From JBHJHK01 sp050330975 (GTDB lineage: Bacteria; Pseudomonadota; Gammaproteobacteria; Competibacterales; Competibacteraceae): a stretch of 15,013 bases of DNA. The notes under the pieces were generated by a model that was given only the letters and a program-made list of their open reading frames with translations, ran no database searches and had not been told where the DNA came from. The stretch is taken from positions 1-15,013 of the forward strand of contig JBHJHK010000147.1 of assembly GCA_050330975.1 (NCBI GenBank), read 5' to 3'. Shown here one piece after another: positions 9,319-15,013 of this stretch (its first letter is position 1; each line of letters starts with the position of its first letter). The translations under genes were made by a program, and so were the position numbers.

Positions 9319-9325
9319 CTTCGCC

Positions 9326-11044
9326 ATGCTGCGCCACCTGCACATCCGCGACTACGCCATCGCCCGCCACATCGACCTAGACCTCACGGCGGGCATGCTC
9401 GCCATGACCGGGGAGACCGGCGCTGGCAAGTCTATCATGATCGACGCCTTGGCTCTGTTGTTGGGAGACCGGGCCGACCCGGAGGCCGTGTGGCCCGGGG
9501 CGCCCTTTGCCGAGGTCAGCGCCCATTTTGACCTCGACGACCTGCCCGCGGCTAGAGCCTGGCTCGCCGAGCAACGACTGGTGGGGGAAGTTTGTCGGGT
9601 GCGCCGCATCGTGCCCAAGCGGGGCCGCTCTAGGGCCTATATCAACGACACCCCACAACCCATCGCCGCCCTCAAGGCCCTGGGAGAGCACTTGGTGGAC
9701 ATCCACGGCCAGCACGCCCACCAAGCCCTGGTGCGCCGGGAAGCTCAGCGCCAACTGTTGGACGCCTACCTGGGTCTCCAGGACTCCCTGGCGGCGGTGG
9801 GGCAGCACTACCGCCAATGGCGCGACCTGCGGCACACCCGGGAGTCGCTGGCCAAAAATCGCCAGGTGCGGGAGGAGCGCACGGCATTGCTGCGCTACCA
9901 ATTGGACGAGTTGGATGCCCTCGATCTCAAAGTGGACGAACTGCCCGCCCTGGAGGCAGAGCATCGCCGGCTGGCCAATGCCGAGGCGCTGTTGGCCAGT
10001 TGCCAGCAGTTGCTCACCGCCCTCCAAGACGACGACGACGCCGCGGCGACGCGCCTCCACCGCAGTCAGCAGACGCTGGCCGAGCTCACCGCCCTCGACG
10101 AGACCCTGGCCCCCGTGGGGGAGCTGTTAGACGGGGCGTTGATCCAGCTCCAAGAAGCCTGCAGCGAAATCGGCCGCTACGCCCAGGACGTGGAACTCGA
10201 CCCCGAGCGGTTGCACTTTGTGGAGCAACGCCTGGGGGAGGTGGAGCGGTTGGCCCGCAAACACCGCACCACCGGCGAGGAACTCCCGGCCCTGCGGCAA
10301 GTGCTGCAGCGGGAATTCGCCGACCTGTCCGGGCGGGACAGTCGCCAGCAGAGCCTGGAGGCCGAGGAGCAGGCGGCCTTTGCCGCCTTTGAGGCGGCGG
10401 CCAATGCCCTGGCCGAAGCCAGGCGGCAGGGGGCGTTGACCCTGGGGGAGCGGGTGACCCGGGTCATGGGGGAGCTGGGTATGGCCAAGGGACGCTTTGA
10501 GGTCTGGGTCAAGCCCACCAAGCCCTCGGAGACCGGCATCGACGCCGTGGAATTCGCCGTCAGCGCCAACCCGGGCCAGCCGTTGCGGCCCCTGGCCAAG
10601 GTGGCGTCGGGGGGGGAATTGTCCCGCATCAGCCTGGCGATCCAGGTGATCACCGCCGAGTGCAGCCACGTCCCCACCCTGGTGTTCGACGAGGTGGACA
10701 GCGGCATTGGCGGCGGCATCGCCGAGGCAGTGGGGCAAAAGCTCCGCACCTTGGGTGAGCGCCATCAGGAGCTGTGCGTCACCCACTTGCCCCAGGTGGC
10801 GGCCCAGGCCCATGGCCATTGGCGGATCGAAAAACAAGTGGTGGGGGAGCACACTCAAACGGCGGTGGTGCCCCTGGATCGCGATGCCCGCGTCAGGGAG
10901 ATCGCCCGGATGCTGGGGGGGCTCAAGGTGACCTCCAACACCCTCAACCACGCCCGGGAGATGCTGGAGTTGGCCCAAGGGACGCCCGCCTCCACCGCCG
11001 GCACGGCCCCCGCCCCCGAGGCCTCCCCCAGTGGTCGCTACTAG
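9326..11044 (+). CDS. recN: DNA repair protein RecN
   Basis: RecN is an SMC-like ATPase that acts early in double-strand break repair. The 572-residue product has Walker A GETGAGKS at 29-36, a long central helical region (about 160-380) rich in Leu, Glu, Arg and Ala as in an antiparallel coiled coil, the ABC signature SGGELSRISLAIQ at about 428-440, and Walker B LVFDEVDSGIGG near 452-463, followed by THLPQVA. The family is usually about 555 residues; the excess is an Ala/Pro/Thr-rich tail. The start is ATG 9326, with the GAGACGG arm as the only ribosome-site-like sequence. No LexA-type CTGT-N8-ACAG box was seen in the 37-bp spacer, so any SOS control would act upstream of nadK or not at all. 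Its stop overlaps the fur stop by 4 bp. Confidence 0.96.
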   Translation: MLRHLHIRDYAIARHIDLDLTAGMLAMTGETGAGKSIMIDALALLLGDRADPEAVWPGAPFAEVSAHFDLDDLPAARAWLAEQRLVGEVCRVRRIVPKRGRSRAYINDTPQPIAALKALGEHLVDIHGQHAHQALVRREAQRQLLDAYLGLQDSLAAVGQHYRQWRDLRHTRESLAKNRQVREERTALLRYQLDELDALDLKVDELPALEAEHRRLANAEALLASCQQLLTALQDDDDAAATRLHRSQQTLAELTALDETLAPVGELLDGALIQLQEACSEIGRYAQDVELDPERLHFVEQRLGEVERLARKHRTTGEELPALRQVLQREFADLSGRDSRQQSLEAEEQAAFAAFEAAANALAEARRQGALTLGERVTRVMGELGMAKGRFEVWVKPTKPSETGIDAVEFAVSANPGQPLRPLAKVASGGELSRISLAIQVITAECSHVPTLVFDEVDSGIGGGIAEAVGQKLRTLGERHQELCVTHLPQVAAQAHGHWRIEKQVVGEHTQTAVVPLDRDARVREIARMLGGLKVTSNTLNHAREMLELAQGTPASTAGTAPAPEASPSGRY

Positions 11045-11490
11045 GGGTCTTGGTCGGCTGTGGCCTCGAGGCGGTGGGGACAGTCTTGGCGGGTGCAGTT
11101 GCCGTAGAGCACGAGGCTGGTGTCCGCCAACTCAAAGCCCTGTTGGCGGGCGATTTCCCGCTGGCGACGGTCGACGAATTCGTCGCGGAACTCAAAGATC
11201 CGCCCACACTCCACGCAGATGATGTGGTCGTGGTGGCCGGTGCGGTTGAGTTCGAAAACCGACTGGTTGCCCTCGAAGTGGTGGCGCTTGACGAGACCGG
11301 CGGATTCAAACTGGGTGAGGACTCGGTAGACCGTCGCCAATCCCACGTCGTCCCCCGCCTGGAGGAGGGCGCGGTAGATGGCCTCGGCCGTCAAATGGTG
11401 GTCGGCCTCTTTGTTGTGGAGGATTTCTAGGATTTTCACCCGCGGCAGGGTAACTTTAAGCCCTGCCTGCTTGAGTTCTTTAGAGGCCAC
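11041..11490 (-). CDS. fur: Ferric uptake regulator Fur
   Basis: Fur is the dimeric iron-responsive repressor. The 149-residue product has the winged-helix N-terminus (LKVTLPRVKILEIL, with the recognition helix around GLATVYRVLTQFESAGL) and the metal-binding dimerisation domain. The latter contains HHDH at 86-89, the zinc cysteine pair C92/C95 and a second pair C132/C137. The start is GTG at 11490, supported by AAAGGA about 9 nt upstream in the transcribed direction. The stop shares CTAG with recN, so the two genes overlap tail to tail. It is divergent from bamE, a pairing common in gammaproteobacteria. Confidence 0.97.
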   Translation of the reverse strand: MASKELKQAGLKVTLPRVKILEILHNKEADHHLTAEAIYRALLQAGDDVGLATVYRVLTQFESAGLVKRHHFEGNQSVFELNRTGHHDHIICVECGRIFEFRDEFVDRRQREIARQQGFELADTSLVLYGNCTRQDCPHRLEATADQDP

Positions 11491-11584
11491 ACCAGCGGTC
11501 CTTTGGGCTTTGAAACGCTAAACTCTGACGAAGATCCCGCGCGGCCGATGACCCACGAGGCGATACCTCGAACACCTGCTATTT

Positions 11585-11597
11585 TAGACCCAGTCTA
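11585..11597. promoter_or_regulatory. Inverted repeat between fur and bamE
   Basis: TAGAC-CCA-GTCTA is a perfect 5-3-5 inverted repeat, roughly midway in the 191-bp fur-bamE divergent spacer, and overlaps an AT-rich patch (TATTTTAG) suited to a promoter. It does not resemble the Fur box (GATAATGATAATCATTATC). It may bind a dimeric regulator of either gene. Confidence is low. Confidence 0.3.
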
Positions 11598-11681
11598 CAA
11601 AGGGCACCACCGCCCCAACGCGCGCCAAAACGAGAGCTACGCCGTACCACCTTGTAAGCCCCCGTCGAGGAATAACCAACG

Positions 11682-12128
11682 ATGATCCGACTCCCCTTTT
11701 TCGTCTCAGCTTGGCTGGTCGCCGGTTTTGTGGCGTTGAGCAGCGGCTGTGCTTGGATGTTGCCGTCCTTCTATCAAATCGATATTCCCCAGGGCAACGA
11801 GCTGGACACCGCCCAAGTGCAGCGCCTGCGGCCGGGGCTCACCAAGGGCCAGGTCCGGACCCTGCTGGGTTCACCGCTGCTCAATAGCCCCTTCCACCGG
11901 GATCGCTGGGACTACGTCTACACCCTGCGACAGGGCGGCGAGGCCCGGGAGTGGCGCCATGTGCGGTTGTACTTCGAGGGCAATACCCTGACCCGTATCG
12001 AAGGCGACTTCCAAAACGCTCTAGATCCCACCCCGGAGGCCGAAGAGCCCCTCACCGACGAGCCCGTGGCGGGGGACGACAACTCGGAGGCGGAATCCCC
12101 AGCCACGGCGGGTAACAGCGCCGTCTGA
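11682..12128 (+). CDS. bamE: Outer-membrane assembly lipoprotein BamE (SmpA/OmlA)
   Basis: BamE is an outer-membrane lipoprotein of the BAM complex, which inserts beta-barrel proteins. The 148-residue precursor has a hydrophobic signal (residues 4-20) ending in SSGC, with Cys23 as the lipidated residue. The mature part carries the family hallmark YQIDIPQGNELDTAQVQRLRPGLTKGQVRTLLGSPLL and the later WDYVY and RLYFEGN strands. It ends in an acidic tail of about 35 residues (EAEEPLTDEPVAGDDNSEAE) that many relatives lack. The start ATG 11682 is preceded by GAGGA about 10 nt upstream. It is divergent from fur and tail to tail with rnfH. Confidence 0.95.
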   Translation: MIRLPFFVSAWLVAGFVALSSGCAWMLPSFYQIDIPQGNELDTAQVQRLRPGLTKGQVRTLLGSPLLNSPFHRDRWDYVYTLRQGGEAREWRHVRLYFEGNTLTRIEGDFQNALDPTPEAEEPLTDEPVAGDDNSEAESPATAGNSAV

Positions 12129-12134
12129 GCCCCG

Positions 12135-12470
12135 TCAGGGTCGATCTTTGGCCTTGGAGCGGGGTTTGACCTTGGCTTGGCCTTTGGCGAAGGCGGCGCG
12201 GTGGCGGCGCAGAGTGGGGGGATCGACGGTCAAGGGTCGGTAGATTTCCACCCGATCCCCGTCTTGCACTGGGGTGGTCAAGGGGGTGATGCGGCCGTAG
12301 ATCCCCGCCTTGTGGACAGCGAGGTCGATGGCGGGGAAACGGCTGGGCAACTGGGAGGCCTTGATGGCACAGGCGACGGTTGCCCCTGGAGGGAGGGCAA
12401 CGGTCACCAGGGCTTGGTGGTCGGGGAGGGCGTAGACCACCTCGACCCGCAGGGTGGGCTCTTGGGTCAT
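12135..12470 (-). CDS. rnfH: RnfH-family ubiquitin-like protein
   Basis: This small protein (111 residues) belongs to the RnfH/UPF0125 family, which has a beta-grasp fold; its biochemical role is not settled. The N-terminus LRVEVVYALPDHQALVTVALPPGATVACAI and the later VGIYG-like (HKAGIYGRIT) and QDGDRVEIYRPL segments are typical. A basic tail follows (KGQAKVKPRSKAKDRP). The start ATG 12470 is chosen because MTQEPTLRVEVVYALP matches the usual N-terminus; the frame is open to 12545, which would overlap ratA. It lies 49 bp after ratA, the usual ratA-rnfH pair, and 6 bp from the bamE stop on the other strand. Confidence 0.9.
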   Translation of the reverse strand: MTQEPTLRVEVVYALPDHQALVTVALPPGATVACAIKASQLPSRFPAIDLAVHKAGIYGRITPLTTPVQDGDRVEIYRPLTVDPPTLRRHRAAFAKGQAKVKPRSKAKDRP

Positions 12471-12519
12471 GGGCGGCGATGGGTCGCTGGTCAAAGGTCG
12501 GCGCCCTTCGGAGTTTACC

Positions 12520-12954
12520 TCAGGGGCCGTAGAGGGCGGCGGCACGGCGGCAAAAGGCGTCCACCATGGTGCTGGCGATGTGCTGGAACACTGGTCCCAC
12601 TACCAGGCGCAGCATGGAACTGGAGAACTCGAATTCCATGGCCAGTTCCACTTGGCAGCCGTCCCCCTGTTGGGGAATAAAGTGCCACGCCCCTTCCAGA
12701 CGATCAAAGGGGCCGTCCACCAACCGCAAATTGATGCGCCGATGGGGTTCGAGGCGGTTGCGGGTGGTAAAGGACTTTTTGACCCCCCCCTTGTTGATGT
12801 CCACCGTCGCCCATACCTCTTGGGTAGTACGGCTGATGACGCGGGCACCGCTGCACCAGGGCAAAAACTGGGGGTAGGCCTCGACGTCGTTGACGAGTTT
12901 GTACATTTGAGCGGGCGTATAGGGTACGATGGCTTTCTTGTGGACTGAACTCAC
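12520..12954 (-). CDS. ratA: RatA-family START-like protein
   Basis: The 144-residue product belongs to the RatA/COQ10-like START-fold family. In E. coli RatA has been reported to block 70S ribosome assembly; related proteins bind ubiquinone, so the function in this organism is uncertain. The hallmark IVPYTPAQMYKLVNDVEAYPQFLPWCSGARV is present near the N-terminus, as are the central GPFDRLEGAWHF strand and the C-terminal helix FQHIASTMVDAFCRRAAALYG. The start is GTG 12954, giving the normal length, with AGGAGAG a few bases upstream in the transcribed direction. The open frame runs to 13128 but adds 58 unrelated residues that would overlap smpB. It is divergent from smpB and followed by rnfH. 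Confidence 0.93.
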   Translation of the reverse strand: MSSVHKKAIVPYTPAQMYKLVNDVEAYPQFLPWCSGARVISRTTQEVWATVDINKGGVKKSFTTRNRLEPHRRINLRLVDGPFDRLEGAWHFIPQQGDGCQVELAMEFEFSSSMLRLVVGPVFQHIASTMVDAFCRRAAALYGP

Positions 12955-13071
12955 CGACTCTCTCCTGGGGCTGTCATCGTCAATTGTCGAGTAACGCGCC
13001 CACCACGGCAAGCCGTTGTCGGCCAACCCCAAACCTTCACCGCGTCCACCAAGTAGGGCAAGTTTCGCGCC

Positions 13072-13545
13072 ATGAACAAAGCCAAGGGGGCCAGCAACGA
13101 CATCGCCCGCAACAAGAAGGCCTTCCACGATTATTTTATCGAGAAGCGCTTTGAGGCTGGCCTCGCCCTAGAGGGCTGGGAGGTCAAGAGTTTGCGGGAG
13201 GGTCGCGCTCAAATCAAAGAGGGTTACGTCATCGTCAAGGGCGGCGAAGCCTTCTTGATGGGCTGCCACATTTCTCCCCTGAATTCCGCCTCGACCCACG
13301 TTTACGCCGATCCGCTGCGCACCCGCAAGCTGTTGCTCCACCGCGCCGAAATCGGCCAACTCATCGGCGCCGTGGAGCGCAAAGGCTATGCCTTGGTGCC
13401 CTTGGCGCTGTACTGGAAAAGCCACCTGGCCAAGCTGTCGTTGGGGCTAGCCAAGGGCAAGAAGGCCCACGACAAGCGAGACGCCGAGAAGGAGAAAGAT
13501 TGGCAACGGGACAAGCAGCGGGTCATGCGGGAACGCAACCGCTGA
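13072..13545 (+). CDS. smpB: SsrA-binding protein SmpB
   Basis: SmpB binds the tRNA-like part of tmRNA and carries it into the A site of stalled ribosomes. The 157-residue product shows the conserved core: NKKAFHDYFIEKRFEAGLALEGWEVKSLREGRAQIKEGYV, then HISPLNSAS, and the RTRKLLLHRAEI segment. The basic C-terminal tail (KGKKAHDKRDAEKEKDWQRDKQRVMRERNR) is the part that inserts into the mRNA channel. The ATG at 13072 gives the standard length; the ribosome site is weak (TAGGGC, distant). Its partner RNA gene ssrA follows 111 bp downstream on the same strand with its own promoter. Confidence 0.97.
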   Translation: MNKAKGASNDIARNKKAFHDYFIEKRFEAGLALEGWEVKSLREGRAQIKEGYVIVKGGEAFLMGCHISPLNSASTHVYADPLRTRKLLLHRAEIGQLIGAVERKGYALVPLALYWKSHLAKLSLGLAKGKKAHDKRDAEKEKDWQRDKQRVMRERNR

Positions 13546-13615
13546 TCTGGGGTCTGGAAGTTGTATGACCAATCACTTTGTTCGTCACACCTGCTGGTCC
13601 TTGGGCGCTAGGAGC

Positions 13616-13644
13616 TTGACGTAAATCCCCAGGATCAATAGTAT
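13616..13644 (+). promoter_or_regulatory. Sigma-70 promoter of ssrA
   Basis: TTGACG (13616-13621) and TAGTAT (13639-13644) are separated by exactly 17 bp and match the sigma-70 consensus well. The predicted start, near 13651, lies just before the mature tmRNA 5' end at 13657, leaving a short leader for RNase P to remove. Confidence 0.8.
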
Positions 13645-13656
13645 CCTAAGTTTTAC

Positions 13657-14011
13657 GGGGGCGTTTTGGATTCGACGTGGATCTCGAATCCTGAGGTGCA
13701 TGCCGAGGATGCAGTTGCCTCGTAAATCACGCTGCAATTAAGATAGTCGCCAACGACGACACTTACTCCCTGGCCGCTTAAACCCGGCCAGCCTCTAGCT
13801 GAAACTTGCTTGTGAGGATCAGTATAGGGGTCACCCTAACACAAGATCGCGACTGGGGGAGCCTGCGTCCCCAGCGTTAAAACCTAGCAGGACCGCTTTT
13901 CACCGCCCTGCCCGTCGGGTTGTGAAAAGTTAAATCATAGACGGTGCTAAGCATGTAGTACCAACGGCTTAGGCTCTACGGACGGGGGTTCAACTCCCCC
14001 CGCCTCCACCA
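13657..14011 (+). ncRNA. ssrA: Transfer-messenger RNA (tmRNA, one-piece)
   Basis: tmRNA rescues stalled ribosomes with SmpB. The 5' GGGGGCG (13657-13663) pairs with CGCCTCC (14001-14007) to form the seven-pair acceptor stem with one G-U, followed by A and an encoded CCA (14009-14011). The 5' part contains the conserved TTTTGGATTCGACGTGG, and the 3' part a T-arm with GGTTCAACTCC. The tag frame resumes at GCC 13749 and reads ANDDTYSLAA, stopping at TAA 13779-13781; the final LAA is the protease recognition end. Total length is about 355 nt. The gene follows smpB and has a good promoter upstream and a terminator 33 bp downstream. Confidence 0.97.
13749..13781 (+). other. tmRNA-encoded proteolysis tag, ANDDTYSLAA
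   Basis: Ten codons run from GCC to GCT followed by TAA. The tag keeps the AND start and LAA end of gammaproteobacterial tags; the middle DTYS is a variant of the common ENYA/DNYA. GTC directly precedes the resume codon. Confidence 0.93.
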
Positions 14012-14043
14012 ATTGAACTTCCAACGACATTCAACAACCTCCG

Positions 14044-14070
14044 AAAGCCCGCATTAAACCGGGCTTTTTT
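14044..14070 (+). terminator. Intrinsic terminator downstream of ssrA
   Basis: AAAGCCCG (14044-14051) pairs with CGGGCTTT (14060-14067) over an 8-nt loop, and the T-run continues to 14070. This is a strong rho-independent terminator 33 bp after the tmRNA CCA end. Confidence 0.88.
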
Positions 14071-14097
14071 GCTGCCTGCTCGTCCAGTGGCGTCTAG

Positions 14098-14173
14098 AGT
14101 TACCCCATAGAATCCTGAATCTAGCGGGGGTAACTTTTGGGGTTACCGCAAGACGGACGGAGCAGTTACCCCA
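14098..14173. repeat. Iterated GTTACCCC sites upstream of the integrase remnant
   Basis: AGTTACCCCA occurs as a perfect direct repeat at 14098-14107 and 14164-14173. Its inverse, GGGGTAACT, lies at 14127-14135 and a partial copy, GTTACCGC, at 14142-14149. Four copies in 76 bp directly before the integrase start resemble arm-type or regulatory binding sites of a P4-type integrase or excisionase. Confidence 0.6.
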
Positions 14174-14174
14174 G

Positions 14175-14680
14175 ATGCCTCTCACAGACACCGCAATCCG
14201 GAAAGCCAAGCCCGAGGCCAAGCAACGTAAGCTCTACGACGAGCGGGGGCTGTTCCTGCTCATCAGCCCCAGTGGCGGCAAGTAGTGGCACTTCAAGTAC
14301 CAGTGCGATGGCAAAGAAAAGCTGCTGTCCCTCGGCACCTACCCCGACACAAGCCTGAAGGACGCCAGAGAACGACGGGATGAGGCCCGCAAGCAGGTTG
14401 CGGCTGGCATCGACCCCGGCGAACACCGCAAAGCCCGGAAAACGGCCACGAGGAGCTGCAACCCCTGACCGGGCGCGGCCAGTTCGTTTTTCCAGGGGCA
14501 CGAAGCACTGCCCGCCCGATGAGCAACAACGCCATCTTGGCCGCCATGCGTCGCATGGGCATCGGCAAGGAAGAAATGAGCGGCCACGGCTTCCGGGCCA
14601 GGGCGCGGACAATTCTCGATGAAGTGCTGGGTTTCCGACCCGACTACATCGAGCACCAGCTCGCCCATGCGCTACGCCCT
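14175..14680 (+). pseudogene. P4-type tyrosine integrase remnant
   Basis: The N-terminal part starts at ATG 14175 with MPLTDTAIRKAKP, then KLYDERGLFLLISPSGGK, typical of the arm-binding domain (DUF4102) of P4-family island integrases. A TAG at 14283-14285 (codon 37) replaces a residue between GGK and WHFKY. The homology then continues (KEKLLSLGTYPDTSLKDARERRDEARKQVAAGIDPGEHRKA) to about 14450. There it jumps, in another frame, to the C-terminal catalytic part: EELQPLTGRGQFVFPGARS, GHGFRARARTILDEVLGF and IEHQLAHA. The core-binding domain and the first catalytic Arg are missing, roughly 200 residues by comparison with usual 400-residue relatives. The C-terminus, including the catalytic Tyr, is lost at about 14676-14684, where transposase sequence begins. 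The gene cannot make a working recombinase. It follows ssrA on the same strand, as in islands inserted at tmRNA. Confidence 0.9.
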
Positions 14681-14681
14681 T

Positions 14682-15013
14682 GGGGGGTTTTTTATGAGGC
14701 TGGAGGATGACCACACCCGCCAAGTCAAAGCCCTTAAAAGCGAGGTCTTGAAGCAGCTCGCGACCGGAGGGCAAGGTATAGCTTGTCTCGTCGGCGAAGC
14801 GCTTGTCTTGACAGCGGCCAACGACCCGGGGTGTGGCTAGGCGAATCGTCAGAGGCTCGTCGATGACGATCAACGTCTTGAGGGTATGGTTTTTGTGCTT
14901 ACCGCTGTAACAGGCGCGTTGGTCGTCCCGATCGCTGGGCCTTGCGATGGGCCACTCGGTGGCGTCTTGAAGGAACATCCGCCCCTGGGGGGGGAAAGCC
15001 CTGGAAGAGCGTC
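14682..15013 (-). pseudogene. IS5-like transposase fragment (DDE_Tnp_4 type), truncated
   Basis: On the minus strand from the window edge the frame reads a transposase core: DATEWPIARPSDRDDQRACYSGKHKNHTLKTLIVID, then VVGRCQDKRFADE, LPSGRELLQDLAFKGFD, and ILQPHKKPP. This matches the DDE_Tnp_4 class of IS5-like elements, where the first Asp lies in the D-x-T-E motif. At about 14682 the homology ends and the frame continues into the antisense of the integrase, so the C-terminal end with the last catalytic acid is missing. The N-terminal helix-turn-helix part, if present, lies beyond the window. No terminal inverted repeat was recognised at the junction. Confidence 0.8.

Larger units (their letters stand above)
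14012..14174 (+). other. ssrA-integrase spacer, probable island left end
   Basis: This 163-bp stretch holds the ssrA terminator and the iterated GTTACCCC sites, with no gene. If an island inserted at the tmRNA 3' end, this is its left end and the attachment core lies within the last part of ssrA. A second copy of the tmRNA 3' end would be expected at the far end of the island, and none is present in the window. Confidence 0.4.

Noticed and set aside
14166..14978. A 270-residue minus-strand open frame that looks like one protein
   Set aside because: Only its first 99 residues are transposase; the rest is the antisense of the integrase remnant, so it is a chance fusion.

Overview
This 15 kb window is high-GC, gene-dense bacterial DNA that reads as a gammaproteobacterial chromosome. 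The clues are the order nadK-recN-fur-bamE-rnfH-ratA-smpB-ssrA beside a grpE-dnaK-dnaJ cluster, and a one-piece tmRNA with a 10-residue tag (ANDDTYSLAA). At the left edge lie a PrsR-like sigma-54 activator and a PrsT-like TPR protein, which mark an exopolysaccharide/PEP-CTERM (exosortase) lineage. The species cannot be fixed from the sequence.

Layout. Positions 1-1069 hold the end of a prsR-type regulator: a broken receiver remnant with an in-frame TAG, followed by an intact AAA+ and Fis-type HTH part. Positions 1136-3943 encode a secreted TPR protein of the PrsT family that lacks the usual lipobox cysteine. Positions 3982-8012 (minus) are the Hsp70 operon grpE-dnaK-dnaJ, with a candidate heat-shock promoter near 8163-8190. 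Positions 8317-11044 (plus) are nadK and recN, with a notable three-armed inverted-repeat arrangement between them. fur (minus) meets recN tail to tail and is divergent from bamE. rnfH and ratA (minus) follow, then smpB and ssrA (plus).

From 14012 to the end the DNA is mobile debris. A P4-type tyrosine integrase begins about 160 bp after the 3' end of ssrA, a common island attachment site. It carries a stop codon, an internal deletion with a frameshift, and a lost C-terminus. It is joined directly to an IS5-like transposase fragment that runs off the window on the minus strand.

How the genes fit together. GrpE, DnaK and DnaJ form the Hsp70 folding machine. SmpB and tmRNA form the trans-translation ribosome rescue pair. 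BamE belongs to the outer-membrane protein assembly machine, Fur controls iron genes, RecN acts in double-strand break repair, and NadK makes NADP. Most of this is core housekeeping. I found no convincing undescribed multi-gene system. The points most worth checking are the nadK-recN switch-like hairpins, the missing zinc cysteine in DnaJ, the eroded PrsR receiver, the PrsT variant without a lipobox, and the repeat-rich integrase upstream region next to ssrA.
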